NCBI GenBank assembly: GCA_963815185.1 | Contig: CAWFGC010000012.1 | Coordinates: forward strand, 30,096 to 94,095 | Reading direction: 5' to 3' | Source of the DNA: SHZL01 sp963815185 | GTDB taxonomy: Bacteria; Pseudomonadota; Gammaproteobacteria; Xanthomonadales; SZUA-36 | Length of the DNA stretch: 64,000 bases | Part shown: positions 1 to 10,298 of the stretch, piece by piece | Layout: each line of letters starts with the position of its first letter | Position numbering within the stretch: the first letter of the stretch is position 1 | The notes under the pieces: generated by a model | Told to the model about the DNA's origin: nothing | Seen by the model: the letters and a program-made list of their open reading frames with translations, nothing else | Databases searched by the model: none | Made by a program: the position numbers and the translations under genes

Positions 1-2794
1 ATCCACCGATTCGATCACAGCAAAACCACCGGGTGTATTCAGGTCCAGCGCGTGGAACTCCTGCCCGGGCCGATCAATCAAGCGGGCCAGTATCTGCATG
101 CCCTTGCTGTCTTTGATGGTGGCCTCTTGACCCTGAAACGTCACTTTCCAGTAATCCCCGGCGGAAATCAGTTCCAATTCGCGATGTGTGTTGAACGATT
201 CGGGTTCACCGGTCGCTGACACGTGACCGTGTTCACTTAACTCCGCTTTCAGTTCGCGGGCCAGTGTGAGCGCACCGATTCGCTCGGCGACCAGATATGC
301 CTCTTCCAGGTAGTCGCGTGCTTGCTTTGGTTTGTCCAGCAGAGTGCAGACTCGGGATAGTGTCAGCGCCGTCGGGCCATTCCAGGTCATGCCATACAAA
401 CCGGAGTGGCCGCAGGTTGGCGGTGCGGGAGCCAGCCGGTCAAAAACCCGTTGCGCCAGGTCCCGGTCGCCCAAGCGAACAGCACAATCTCCAATCACCT
501 GGATATTGCACATTTCACCCATTTCCAACACACGATCGACGACTCCGGGAGTGCAGGCCGTTCGCGCGGAATTCACATCATCGAGCTTGAGCATCACCTG
601 CATGACCAGCGGTTTGATGAACAGATCCTCGGCCCCGCTGGCCTGCAAAGCCAGTTCCATCTGCAACCTGGCCGTATCGATCCGATCGCGGTTGGTTTCG
701 CCGGTCGCGGCCAGCAGATCAAACGCCTGTATGGCCAGAGTGGTCTGGGCGGTAAAGTCTTCAATTTGCTCCACCGCGTTACGGGCAAGGGCCAACTGAC
801 GTTCCGCCTCGTCATACGCGCCATGAATCATGGCCTGCAAGACCCGTGCGCTGTGGACCCGCCATTCGTAATGCGGCAGGGAAATGCGTTGCGCGACCCG
901 GGCGCACTGGTCGAGCGCTGCTTCCATCATCCTGGCATCAGCCATTTCCAATCCGTCGATGAAAAGCAGTGTGTGGGCCCTGAACTGCGCCGGGACGTCA
1001 TTGAATTCCTCAGCGAGTCTGGCGTATTCCATATTGAGATCGACCCGTTCCTGCGCCAGCGCAAAGTCCATCAATGCAGAGATCGCCGAGGTCAGAGTTT
1101 CAAAAAGTGTGCGGCGATCGCCGGTTGAACGTGCCAGCGCCAGGGCTTTTTTCGCCATTGCCATGGGTTCCGCCGGATTGGGAGCGGGCTGAAGCCCGGC
1201 TGCCAGACGGGCTTGCAGCCTGGCTCGCAGTCCCACGTCTTTGGCATTGTCGTTCTCGCCCATGGCGGCAAGCGCTTCGCGCAGAGAATTCACCAGGTCC
1301 GGGTCGACTTTGGCGATGACAAAGGCACTGCCCCAGGTCAGGGCCGCTTGCGCCATCAACCGCCCATCCTGCAAGGTTTGCGCCAGTTGAAATGCTTCGC
1401 GGCACTTCTCATGGCCGGTTTCGATCTCACCCGCTCGCAGAATGGCGCCAGCGCTTTCCAGCAGCAAGTTACAACGCTCGGCAGGGTCGGCAGTGGGTCC
1501 CGCGCCAAAGGCATCCAGCGCTCGCTGGAATAGTGTCGCTGATTCAGTAAATGCCAGGCGATCGGCGGCACGTTCGGCAGCGCTGCACCAGGCCTGGATC
1601 GCCTGTGTGCGCCAGGCGGGTCCGGCTGCCTTGTAATGTTCCGCCAACTCGGACCAGGATTCACCGCCATGAGACTGGATCGCGTGCTGCAGATTGTGTG
1701 CACATCGAAGATGGAGTTTTTGCCGGGAGCCAGCATCGAGACTGGCATGAAGCACTTCGCGATGAAAGACATGGGCAAATCGATAGCTATCGTCACCCGT
1801 CTTCTTCAGTAATGCAGATTGAAGGGCGGGTTGTAGACTCGAGTCGATTTGTCCCATCTCCTGGTCGAGTAACCGGGCCAGTGATGTCGCTTGGAATTCC
1901 CGCCCCAGAACGGAAGCTGCAGCCAGCGCCCGGAACGACTCGCCGGGAAGGGTTTCCAGGTGTTGGCGAATCACCTGTCGAACATTGCGGGGAATCGGTA
2001 GTGAGGCGGCTGACAGCGATAAGGTCCTCTCGCAGTAAAGCGATCAGTTCAGACAGATACAGTGGATTGCCTTCCGAAGCTATGAAGACCTCATGTGCCC
2101 GATCCGGTGAGACCTGCCGGCCCGCGTGCTGCTCCAGCAAGGCTTGAACCTCAGGCTCGCGGAGGCATTGCAGCGAGAGGTGCTGTCCGTGGCGGGCGCA
2201 GAGCCATAACGGCGAAGACTCGTCCGCCAGGCTGGCTTCTGCCTCGCGAAAAGTGCCCAACAGCAGGTAGCCTGCGGCCGAAGCATGCTGGCAGGCGTAC
2301 AGGAGCAGCGCCAGGGAATCGTTGTCGGCCGCGTGCAAGTCTTCAAACACGAGCACGAAGGGTTTCCTGGCTGCTGCGGCGCCGAGCAAAGCGCGCATCG
2401 CTTCGAGCAATTGGAAACGCGCTTGTTCCGGACGAAGCACCGCTTGCTCGATACCATCGGCGGTAAACTCGGGCAGCAACTGCCGCAGTGGTGCGACCAG
2501 CGTGGCTGGCAAGTCGTGGCTGGCCAACAAAGCGCGCAGGCATTGGGTCCATGGCCAGAACGGTGGCGCGCCGCCCGCTTCCCAGGCAAAACCCCAATGC
2601 ACCGGGATACCTGCCTTCCGGGCGCAGCACTCGGCCCATCGGGCCAGCGCACTCTTGCCGATACCAGGTTCACCGGAAATCATGACCACACCGCCACGAC
2701 CTTCATTCATGGCGCTCACGGCCAATTCCAGCGCCTGCTGTTCAGTTTCCCGTGCGATTAGCGAAGGGAAATTATCTGCCGCAATGAAGGTCAC
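1..2794 (-). pseudogene. AAA-type ATPase with TPR region, frameshifted and cut by the left window edge
   Basis: The N-terminal part carries a STAND/AAA ATPase domain: Walker A GEPGIGKS about 40 residues in, and a Walker B-like LVFED near residue 165. The downstream part, read in another frame from about position 2000 to position 1, is open throughout. It is rich in TPR-like helices and ends with the DSKGMQ-LARL-PGQEFHALDL region seen in ATPases related to LuxR/adenylate-cyclase regulators. The two halves join only with a one-base shift near 2001-2020 (LLREDLIAVS on one side, PIPRNVRQVIRQHLE on the other). The start is uncertain: a GTG at 2794 precedes TFIAADNFPS, and longer starts up to 2848 exist. 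Seen: motifs and frame break. Known: such proteins sense a signal through the TPRs and act as regulators. Whether the break is real or an assembly indel cannot be told here. Confidence 0.75.
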
Positions 2795-2992
2795 CCTGAG
2801 ATAATAGCCGAAAGTGATGCCGACCAAGAATTTTGGATGCAAGCACACACAAACAGAGATTTAGCCCGCCTATTGCAAAAGGGTCTGCCGACATTTCATG
2901 GCTGGTTCAGGTATTCAGACAAGTATCAGCCGCCCTTTTCCGGCCCCAAATGCCACCGGAGCGCCACTGGCGCCAGCCCCGGAAGTCCGGGT

Positions 2993-4924
2993 CTACGGTT
3001 GCTGAGGCTGGCGAATAGCCAGGCGGTACAGCAGCACCGCAACACCTGTGAGCATTAACAGGCCCAGCCAGCCACCGAAGTGCCATTGCTCCGGCAAGGC
3101 CAACACCTCGGCGGAACCCAGCGCGACAATCGGAATGGCCATGAAAATACCCATCAGCGCTTCGCCGGTAATCAGCCCGGCCGAAAACAAAGTGCCCTTT
3201 TGGTGAATGCGCTCGCGCTCGCCTTCGGAATCACCGGGTTTGAAATAGCGCTCCACCAGGTGGGCGACCAGGCCGCCGGCAAAAATCGGCACGCTGAGTT
3301 CGATCGGCAGGTAGATGCCGACCGCGCAGGCCAGAACCGGTGTGCGGAATGTTGATCCACGCTTCTTCAATGTCTCATCGAGCAGGATAATCATGGCGCC
3401 GATGGCTGCACCAATGCCGATCATGGTCCAGGGAAGTTCACCGCCAAAAATGCCGTTGGCCACCGAGGCCATCAGGTTGGCCTGGGGCGCCAGCAGCGGG
3501 CTGGGATGAGCTTCCGTGGGAACGCCGATGCCATAAGCCTGGGCCAAAAGGTTCATGACCGGCGCCATGACGAGGGCGCTCGAAACACCGCCAATGGCCA
3601 GCATCAACTGCTGTTTCCACGGGGTAGCGCCCAGTATGTAACCGCATTTCAAATCCTGCAGGTTATCGCCGCCGATACAGGCCGCGCCGCACACCACCGC
3701 GCCGATCATGATGGTGGCCACCGCGCCGATCGGTGAATCCGCGCCCAGCATCATGACCAGCACCAGGGCGGCAAACAGGATCGTGGCGATGGTCAGTCCG
3801 GAAACCGGGTTGTTGCTCGAACCCACCAGGCCCGCCATGTAGGCTGATACCGAAACAAAAAGGAAACCCGCCACGATCATGATCACCGTCATCGGAATGC
3901 TGACCAGCCAGTTACCGACGATGGCCTGGTACAGGAACATCAGCGGAATCACGAACAACACCACGCCCACCAGGATGAATTTCATCGGCAGGTCGCGCTC
4001 CGTCGCCGGCAGCGCCTTGCCGCCATTGCCCCGCTCGGCCTTGATGCCGCTGCGAATGCCCGAAACCAGCGAGTGCCGCAGGGAAATCAGCGTCCACACG
4101 CCACCGATCAGCATCGCACCCACGCCCAGGTAACGGATCTGTGCGGACCAGATGCCGTATGCGGCATCCTCGGCAGCGGCGCCGGCCAGTTCCACGCCCA
4201 GGACCGGATCGGCAGCGAGGAAGTAGGTGCTGTAAATCGGGATGGCGATGTTCCAGGCAATCACACCGCCGGCCAGCATGACGATGCCGATGTTCAGGCC
4301 AACGATGTAGCCCACGCCGAACAATGCCGGCGACAGGTTGGTGCCGAAATAGGCCAGTCCTTTACCCCACCAGGCCGAAGCAGCCGCGGTGTCCGGGATC
4401 AGGCGCAAGCCGCTGCCGGCCGCCAGTTTCATCAGTCCGCCAATCGTTGCCGCGCCGGCCAGTATCTTCAGTCCCGCGCCCGGGTTATCACCGGTCTTGA
4501 GCACCTCGGCAGCCGCCTTGCCCTCGGGAAAAGCCAGCCCCTGGTCCACGATCAACGAGCGCCGCAGCGGAACCGAGAACAACACGCCCAGCAGGCCGCC
4601 GAGCCCGGCAATGGCCAGCACCCAGGAGTATCGGAAGTCTTCCCAGTACCCCAGGATCAGCAAGGCCGGCATCGTGAAAATTACGCCGGTGGCGATCGAG
4701 GTCCCGGCCGAAGCTCCGGTACTCACGATATTGTTTTCCAGGATATGCCCGCCACCCAGTAACTTCAGAATGGCCATCGACACCACCGCGGCCGGAATGG
4801 CGGATGCGATGGTCATGCCGGCAAACAGGCCGAGATAGGCATTGGCGCCCGCCAGGATCATGGCCAGGATGATCGCCAGGATGATGGCGCGCGGAGTTAG
4901 TTCGGGTGGGGCTCGATGATTCAT
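2993..4924 (-). CDS. OPT-family oligopeptide transporter
   Basis: A 643-residue, very hydrophobic inner-membrane protein with many predicted transmembrane helices. It matches the prokaryotic OPT/YSL family, which imports small peptides (or metal chelates in YSL members) using the proton gradient. Visible family features are the N-terminal LTPRAIILAIILAMILAGANAY helix with a following GLFAGMTIASAIPAAV, the GASAGTSIATGVIFTMPAL segment, and the DNLQDLKCGYILGATPWKQQ loop. Length is normal for bacterial members (600-680). I prefer the ATG at 4924 (MNHRAPPE), preceded by a weak GGACAG, over a non-ATG start 18 nt upstream. It is separated from the ATPase by about 200 nt and is probably transcribed alone. 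Confidence 0.9.
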   Translation of the reverse strand: MNHRAPPELTPRAIILAIILAMILAGANAYLGLFAGMTIASAIPAAVVSMAILKLLGGGHILENNIVSTGASAGTSIATGVIFTMPALLILGYWEDFRYSWVLAIAGLGGLLGVLFSVPLRRSLIVDQGLAFPEGKAAAEVLKTGDNPGAGLKILAGAATIGGLMKLAAGSGLRLIPDTAAASAWWGKGLAYFGTNLSPALFGVGYIVGLNIGIVMLAGGVIAWNIAIPIYSTYFLAADPVLGVELAGAAAEDAAYGIWSAQIRYLGVGAMLIGGVWTLISLRHSLVSGIRSGIKAERGNGGKALPATERDLPMKFILVGVVLFVIPLMFLYQAIVGNWLVSIPMTVIMIVAGFLFVSVSAYMAGLVGSSNNPVSGLTIATILFAALVLVMMLGADSPIGAVATIMIGAVVCGAACIGGDNLQDLKCGYILGATPWKQQLMLAIGGVSSALVMAPVMNLLAQAYGIGVPTEAHPSPLLAPQANLMASVANGIFGGELPWTMIGIGAAIGAMIILLDETLKKRGSTFRTPVLACAVGIYLPIELSVPIFAGGLVAHLVERYFKPGDSEGERERIHQKGTLFSAGLITGEALMGIFMAIPIVALGSAEVLALPEQWHFGGWLGLLMLTGVAVLLYRLAIRQPQQP

Positions 4925-5094
4925 CGGCTGTCCAATGTGCAAACCAGCTCAGATTCTATCTCCAAACTGAACAAAACGGCTCGAAATTTGGGAAACGGTC
5001 GCCTTGACATCTGTTTCACCTCTGGTGGAGGTGGGGGCGTCTATATCTTCTATACTTCGCCTTTTACTCGCATCAATCATGGGAGAGAATGGCA

Positions 5095-6361
5095 ATGCAT
5101 AAGTTTCTCGCAGCGCTTGCGACCGGATTGTTGATGGCTGGTCCCGTCCCCGCCCAGCAGGATGGTCGACCGGAGGGCCTTACCCTGGCCAATTTCCAGT
5201 ACCCGCCCTACAACCGCTGGGCTTTCAGTCATGTTCGCGAGGTCATCACGACCGCCAATATTCCACATGACAACCGCCGCATTCTCAAGCTGGAGAAATC
5301 CCCCGATGCGCGGGACGACTTTTCCTTGCAGTACCAGGGCAAGTTACGACACATGGATGAGATAGCGGCCGAGCAATACATCGATGGCATCCTGGTGATC
5401 AAGGACGGTCGCATTCTGGTGGAGAAATACTATGGCGCCCTGCGTCCGGAGTTGCCTCACTTGATGATGTCGGTGAACAAGTCCGTGGTCGCTCTGCTGG
5501 CCGGCAAGCTCGCCGAGCAGGGTCGGATTGATCTGTCCAGGAGTGTGGCCCACTACGTGCCGGCGCTGGCGGCCAGCGGCTGGGGTCCGGACTCGCTGCA
5601 AACCCTGATGGACATGCGCGATGGCGCCGATTACACCGAGGACTACGAGGACATGCACAGCACCGTGCGGTTGCAGGACTGTGCCGCTGGGATGGTCCGA
5701 TGCTGACTATTGCCCCAAGGACGGCCCGCGCGGTGGCTACGAGTTCTTCTCCACGGTGGGCCGCAACGAGGACAACCTGGGCAAGTTTATCTACAAGTCC
5801 GGCACCACCGATGTCATCGGGTGGGTGCTGGAGGAAGCCACTCGCAAGCCCCTGGCGACGCTGATTTCCGAGTACATCTGGCAACCCATGGGCGCCGAGT
5901 TTGATGCCAACATCACCATCGACTCGACGGGCTTTGCCCTGGGTGACGGCGGCATGAGTGCGACGCTTCGGGACCTGGGGAGATTCGGGCTGCTGGTACT
6001 CAGCGACGGCCGGGTACTGGGTGCGCAGGTGGTGCCCGCGGCCTTCATCCACGACATCGAGAACCAGCCCCCCGATCCCGAATGGCCTTACCCGGTGAAC
6101 TCCGATGGGCTCAAGCCCTACTACCGCTCCTTCTGGTGGGGTATCGGCAATGGCAGGGGCGACGTCGAAGGCGAAGGGATCAACGGGCAAATTTTACACG
6201 TGGCGCCGGGGGCAGGAATGGTAATCGCCATCTTCTCCAGTTGGCCACGCGCCGATGTGGAAGAAGGGCCTTACGGCTGGAAGGCTAGCGCCGAGCTTGA
6301 GGAGGCCCTGACGAGAAAGTTTCGGGATCAGGGGTCCATAAAAGGGGACGGGGCAGATTAA
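5095..6361 (+). pseudogene. Secreted beta-lactamase-family serine hydrolase, frameshifted
   Basis: Reads as a periplasmic class C beta-lactamase/DD-peptidase-fold hydrolase (PF00144 type). The N-terminal signal peptide MHKFLAALATGLLMAGPVPA is followed by the mature enzyme. The catalytic SxxK tetrad is SVNK at residues 126-129. The second half (YEFFSTVGRN, KSGTTDVIGWVLE, GGMSATLRDLGRFG) is in the +1 frame. The switch lies near 5685-5695, between LQDCAAG and WSDADYCPKDG, which homologues would read continuously. The ATG at 5095 is preferred over 5089 because GGGAGAG at 5081-5087 sits at better spacing. Substrate is unknown; this fold includes esterases, amidases and 6-aminohexanoate hydrolase. 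Either a one-base deletion or insertion has broken the gene, or the assembly has an indel. Confidence 0.8.
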
Positions 6362-6390
6362 GTTGGATTAATGTGCCCCTCCCCATTTTT
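6344..6390 (+). terminator. Stem-loop terminator, also REP-like
   Basis: GGGGACGGGGCAGATTA (6344-6360) pairs with TAATGTGCCCCTCCCC (6369-6384), with one mismatch and one bulge, and is followed by ATTTTT. It begins inside the last codons of the serine hydrolase, so it probably ends that transcript. The GGGGACGGGGCAGATTA arm resembles REP-type repeats found elsewhere in this window. Confidence 0.7.
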
Positions 6391-6426
6391 GACCATGGGA
6401 TGTGCTGGTCCGACCCCTTTCTTCTT

Positions 6427-8199
6427 TCAGTTATTGCCCACAAGCGCCAGCTTGCTCTTGCGGCTGCCATAGAGAAAATAAAATACCAGCCCAACCGCCA
6501 ACCAGCTCAGGAACCAGGCCCAATTGCTCTTGGTCATGCCGGTGAGAAGATACAGACAGGTAACCAGCCCCATCAAAGGGATCATCGAATATTTCTTGAA
6601 ATAGGTCACGATGGCCAACAACAGCGTACTTGCCCAGAATATGATGAGCGTGATGTTGGGAGTCGCGGCGTCCATAAAACTGATCTTCCCGGAACGATAG
6701 TCCGCATTGTTGGTGAAATCGAAGTTGAACATCTCGGAAAAGTAGTCCCGTGACAGCGCGAACGCGAGCAGCATCGAACCCAATACGATCAGTGGAAAAA
6801 GATATTGGCCATTGATGTAGGGTATGTGGAAACGTCCTTTTTCTTTCGCTCTTCTGGGAATCAGCAGTATCCCGCCGCATACCAGAACAAAAGCGAAGAG
6901 GGTGGCGATGCTGGTGAAGTCCAGGACAAAGGTTTTATCGGTGAACAGGATGGGAATTCCCACCAGCAACCCGGTGACGATGGTGGCAAAGGACGGTGTT
7001 TTATGCTTGGGGTGGATCTTCTGGAACGCCTCGGGAAGCAGGCCGTCGCGGCTCATGCTCATCCATATGCGTGGCTGCCCCATCTGGAACACCAGCAACA
7101 CACTGGTCATCGCCACGACGGCCGCGATTGACACCACGATCTGCATCCACCCGATATTGAGATTTTGCTTTTCAAAGATGAAGGATAACGGATCGCCGAC
7201 ACCTTCGAAATTCCGGTAATTGACCGCGCCGGTCAGAACCAATGCCAGCAGGATATAGATGACGGTGCATATGATCAGGGAAAGGATCATGCCCTTGGGC
7301 AGATCGCGCTGCGGGTTCTTGCTCTCTTCAGCCAACACGCTCACGGCGTCGAAACCGATATAGGCAAAGAACACGCCACTGACGGCGGCCATGACTCCAC
7401 CAAAACCGTTTGGCATGAAGCTATGGATACCGTTGTCGTTGGGCGGCATCCAGTTGCTCATGGATCCGCTCGCAAAGATGAGATAGCCACCTACCAGAAT
7501 GATCAGCACGACCACGGAGAGTTTGAGGATAACCATGATGTTACTGAAGTTGCGGCTTTCCTTGATCCCTGTATATGCGAGATAGGTGATCAGCAGGTTG
7601 ATCACCAGCGCGGGAATATCCAGAATGATCTTTACCCCGTCGATCATAGGCGCGTTTTTCCAGGCGCTCAGGATCTCGGCATCGGTTGATCCGCCGTCGA
7701 TAGCATTTTTGACTTCCGGGTAACTGTTGCTGAAGTAGTCGGGAACATGCAGGTTGAGCTGCACAATGTCACCGAACTTATCCAGGAAGGAAGTAAAATA
7801 ATCGCTCCAGCTAAACGCTACGTAGATGTTTCCAATCGAATATTCCATGATCAGCGCCCAGCCAATGATCCAGGCGAACAACTCACCGAAACTGGCATAG
7901 GCATAGGTATAGGCACTGCCGGATACAGGAATCCGGCTGGCAAATTCCGAATAACAAAAGGCGGTGAACGCGCATGCGGTGGCGGTTATGACGAACAGGA
8001 CAACCACACCCGGCCCGCCCTCGAAAACAGCGCGGCCGAGGCTGCTGAAACTGCCGGCACCCAGGATCGCAGCAATGCCAAAAAAGGTAAGGTCACGCAT
8101 GCTGAGCACTCTTTTCAAAGCCGTGCCCCCAAGCGGATCATCGCTGCTTTCAGACAAAATGCTGGATATGGTCTTGGTGCGGAATAGGGAATTGAGCAT
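6427..8199 (-). CDS. APC-superfamily amino acid permease
   Basis: A 590-residue multi-spanning inner-membrane transporter of the APC superfamily, closest in appearance to cationic amino acid transporters (CAT/YfnA type). Features are an N-terminal RVLSMRDLTFFGIAAILGAGSFSSLG helix with the unwound-helix GAG motif, FCYSEFASRIPVSGSAYTYAY, and a conserved AVSGVFFAYIGFDAVSVLAEES segment. At least twelve hydrophobic helices are visible. The ATG at 8199 (MLNSLFRTKT) is chosen; the in-frame upstream extension looks non-coding. Substrate cannot be set from sequence. It stands alone, convergent with the serine hydrolase. Confidence 0.9.
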   Translation of the reverse strand: MLNSLFRTKTISSILSESSDDPLGGTALKRVLSMRDLTFFGIAAILGAGSFSSLGRAVFEGGPGVVVLFVITATACAFTAFCYSEFASRIPVSGSAYTYAYASFGELFAWIIGWALIMEYSIGNIYVAFSWSDYFTSFLDKFGDIVQLNLHVPDYFSNSYPEVKNAIDGGSTDAEILSAWKNAPMIDGVKIILDIPALVINLLITYLAYTGIKESRNFSNIMVILKLSVVVLIILVGGYLIFASGSMSNWMPPNDNGIHSFMPNGFGGVMAAVSGVFFAYIGFDAVSVLAEESKNPQRDLPKGMILSLIICTVIYILLALVLTGAVNYRNFEGVGDPLSFIFEKQNLNIGWMQIVVSIAAVVAMTSVLLVFQMGQPRIWMSMSRDGLLPEAFQKIHPKHKTPSFATIVTGLLVGIPILFTDKTFVLDFTSIATLFAFVLVCGGILLIPRRAKEKGRFHIPYINGQYLFPLIVLGSMLLAFALSRDYFSEMFNFDFTNNADYRSGKISFMDAATPNITLIIFWASTLLLAIVTYFKKYSMIPLMGLVTCLYLLTGMTKSNWAWFLSWLAVGLVFYFLYGSRKSKLALVGNN

Positions 8200-8419
8200 A
8201 CGTTTCAGATTTCCGGCAAATGGATTGGTGGGTGCTTTCCAATAATGAGTCTCAATCGGGCTAATCTCACCAAAGAAAAGTACGCGATTGGATTCGGCCT
8301 GTTGCCAACGGCAGAGCCCATCAAATTTGTAATTAAAGCATATCCATCCTGACAAGTAATTCTCGGTGATTGTTCAGTGGCGCAACGGCTCGGCCCATGT
8401 TGTGCAGAAGCTGCTGGAT

Positions 8420-8980
8420 TTAATGTACAGGATGAACGGTATGCCGCGGGTGAAGGGATGCAGAAGGTACATCGGCCTGTCCGGTTGTCTTGCGCCGATA
8501 GGTATAATCCAGAACCGGCGTCCAGGTCGCGCCGTTATCCGTCGTGCGTTCCAGTACCCGGCGGGATTCATCGTCCGATGCGTGTTCGATGGTCAGGCGG
8601 AAGGTAACCCGCGAGCCATCACGCAGGGTTACATCACCTTCGAGAACCAGGGGCCACGGCGTTTGACCTGCCCGGGATTTGAACTCACGGACAAGCCCGT
8701 TGACACCAACGAACAACTGCTTCCAGCCGCCGGCTTCTTCCGAATTCACCAGCCAGAGGGGCTGCGGCCGCTCTTCGCCGATGCGGCGCTTTTCAAACAG
8801 CACCGCACCCCATCCCTCGAGGGAGATTTCACTGGAGCCTGCCAAATTGCCGTCGGGGGTATAGATCGCCCAACTGCCTGCGAGAAAACTCAAGTCGGGT
8901 GGGCCATTCTCCTGGCTGAACGCGCTGACCATCGTAAAAAATAACGCGAACATCCCCACACTCATCTGGTTCAGTTTCAT
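8420..8980 (-). CDS. Small secreted protein, DUF1579-like
   Basis: A 186-residue exported protein. The start at 8980 has a GGAG Shine-Dalgarno 7 nt upstream and gives a signal peptide ending near VSAFSQ. The mature part begins LSFLAGSWAIYTPDG and ends with TTDNGATWTPVLDYTYRRK. This opening FLAGxW and closing DGGATWTP-F-Y-Y pattern is typical of DUF1579-like beta-barrel proteins. Function of the family is unknown. The C-terminal 20 residues (SASLHPRHTVHPVH) are His-rich and not obviously part of the fold. Confidence 0.65.
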   Translation of the reverse strand: MKLNQMSVGMFALFFTMVSAFSQENGPPDLSFLAGSWAIYTPDGNLAGSSEISLEGWGAVLFEKRRIGEERPQPLWLVNSEEAGGWKQLFVGVNGLVREFKSRAGQTPWPLVLEGDVTLRDGSRVTFRLTIEHASDDESRRVLERTTDNGATWTPVLDYTYRRKTTGQADVPSASLHPRHTVHPVH

Positions 8981-9214
8981 GGGCTGCTCCTTAAACAAAT
9001 TGGATTAACCCAATTATCGCGTGCCAGGTTCTTCCCGGCGACCCGCGGGCGGGCCGGCTTGGTCAGTTCGTCGAGCAAGCGGTTCGGAGTATCGCTTTTG
9101 GCTACTTCTTATGACTTTCGCGTCAGTTGCTGCGCGACACGCACTCTGGACACCCGCATCTTTTTGGCGTCGGGAAGAAGTGGGTGTCCGGTCTTTTCTC
9201 CGGTCTTTTCTTTT

Positions 9215-10006
9215 CTAGAGAATCCCGGTGTTGCATCGGATCGCAACGGTGGCAATTTTTGTGACAACAGTAACCGCGGTTGATGGACAGGTCGGAAGCA
9301 CATCTCCGCCGGTGTCGATTTCGACGGTGTAGTCACCGGCTGGTGCATGGATCGCAAACAGGCCCTGCTCGTCAGTGGTCGCGTTACCCACTACCTGGTC
9401 CGTGCCGTCCAGCAGCATGACAGACACACCGGGCAGGGGACCTATACAAGCCTGCCCGGGCCGTTGGGGGCCGCCGCAAGTCGGAGCTTGCGTGACTTTG
9501 CCGAAGACACCGGTTTCGCCTCCGGCAAGATAGACAACACTGCTCGCCTGGCCAATCGCGCCAGGTACCCAGTAGGTCTGCAGCGGCCCTTTGACCAGGT
9601 CCGGTCCGCCGATTGTGGTGTGATTGGTGGTGAAAATTATTCTGCTTTCGAACAGGGTTGGCTCACCCGCATCGAGGTTGATGTCCGGAATCACCAGAGA
9701 CATCGTCACGGTTTTCAGGTCCGGGACCTGCGCGACCGTAACGCTGACAAGCTGCCCTATTTCCGTCTGTTCCACCCGGATTTCGTCGCCGCTGAAATCG
9801 AGTGGATTTCTGGCACCCAGGATGTATCTCAGTTGCGCTTCGCCACCGAAACTGGAGGGGGAATAGAAGACTGAGACAGCGGGGCTGGCAAACTCGTATT
9901 GGTTCGCTTGTCCGGTTTTCTCATCGTTCGACTGGGCGGCAACAACCCCGAGCCAAGCCGACGCAATGAGGCCGATCGTTACAAAGACTGTGATTGGTTT
10001 ACGCAT
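9215..10006 (-). CDS. Secreted protein with C-terminal Cna-B/carboxypeptidase-regulatory-like domain
   Basis: A 263-residue exported protein. The start at 10006 (MRKPITVFVT) gives a clear signal peptide ending near GVVAAQS. Residues 20-165 form a beta-rich region I do not recognise. Residues 170-263 contain GVSVMLLDGTDQVVGNAT, EQGLFAIHAPAGDYTVEI, the pattern of prealbumin-like Cna-B/CarboxypepD_reg domains. Such domains usually serve adhesion or presentation at the cell surface. Four Cys in the C-terminal half may form disulfides. No neighbour suggests a pathway; the REP-like repeat lies upstream. Confidence 0.6.
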   Translation of the reverse strand: MRKPITVFVTIGLIASAWLGVVAAQSNDEKTGQANQYEFASPAVSVFYSPSSFGGEAQLRYILGARNPLDFSGDEIRVEQTEIGQLVSVTVAQVPDLKTVTMSLVIPDINLDAGEPTLFESRIIFTTNHTTIGGPDLVKGPLQTYWVPGAIGQASSVVYLAGGETGVFGKVTQAPTCGGPQRPGQACIGPLPGVSVMLLDGTDQVVGNATTDEQGLFAIHAPAGDYTVEIDTGGDVLPTCPSTAVTVVTKIATVAIRCNTGIL

Positions 10007-10169
10007 TTTGGACTTCACCTGCAGTAATGAGAACATAGACGTCAAAACACGCGCTCGAAGGGTCGAGCACGCTCGAGTAGCTTACGCTTGTTTATCGCGC
10101 TGCTCTCAAATCGGCGCTCACGCACCGTCTTCGTTTTGTCTCTGGTTTGCCTCGCTTCGGCGCAAAGTT

Positions 10170-10287
10170 GTGGGGTCAGAGTGTGGGGTAAAGTGCGGGG
10201 TCAGAGTAAATCGCTCATTCAAACACTCTGCATCGCATCCCCAATCTCTGAGGTAGCGTTTTACTCTGGCACTTTACTCTGACCCCA
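10170..10287. repeat. REP-like GGGGTCAGAGT repeat with inverted arms
   Basis: GTGGGGTCAGAGT at 10170-10182 and CGGGGTCAGAGTAAA at 10196-10210 are direct copies. TTTACTCTGACCCCA at 10273-10287 is the inverse of the second copy. The arrangement can fold into a long stem and matches REP sequences mobilised by RAYT-type (REP-associated) transposases in other Gammaproteobacteria. No such transposase lies in the window. It sits between two minus-strand genes, upstream of the secreted protein. Confidence 0.7.
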
Positions 10288-10298
10288 CAGCCGTTTGC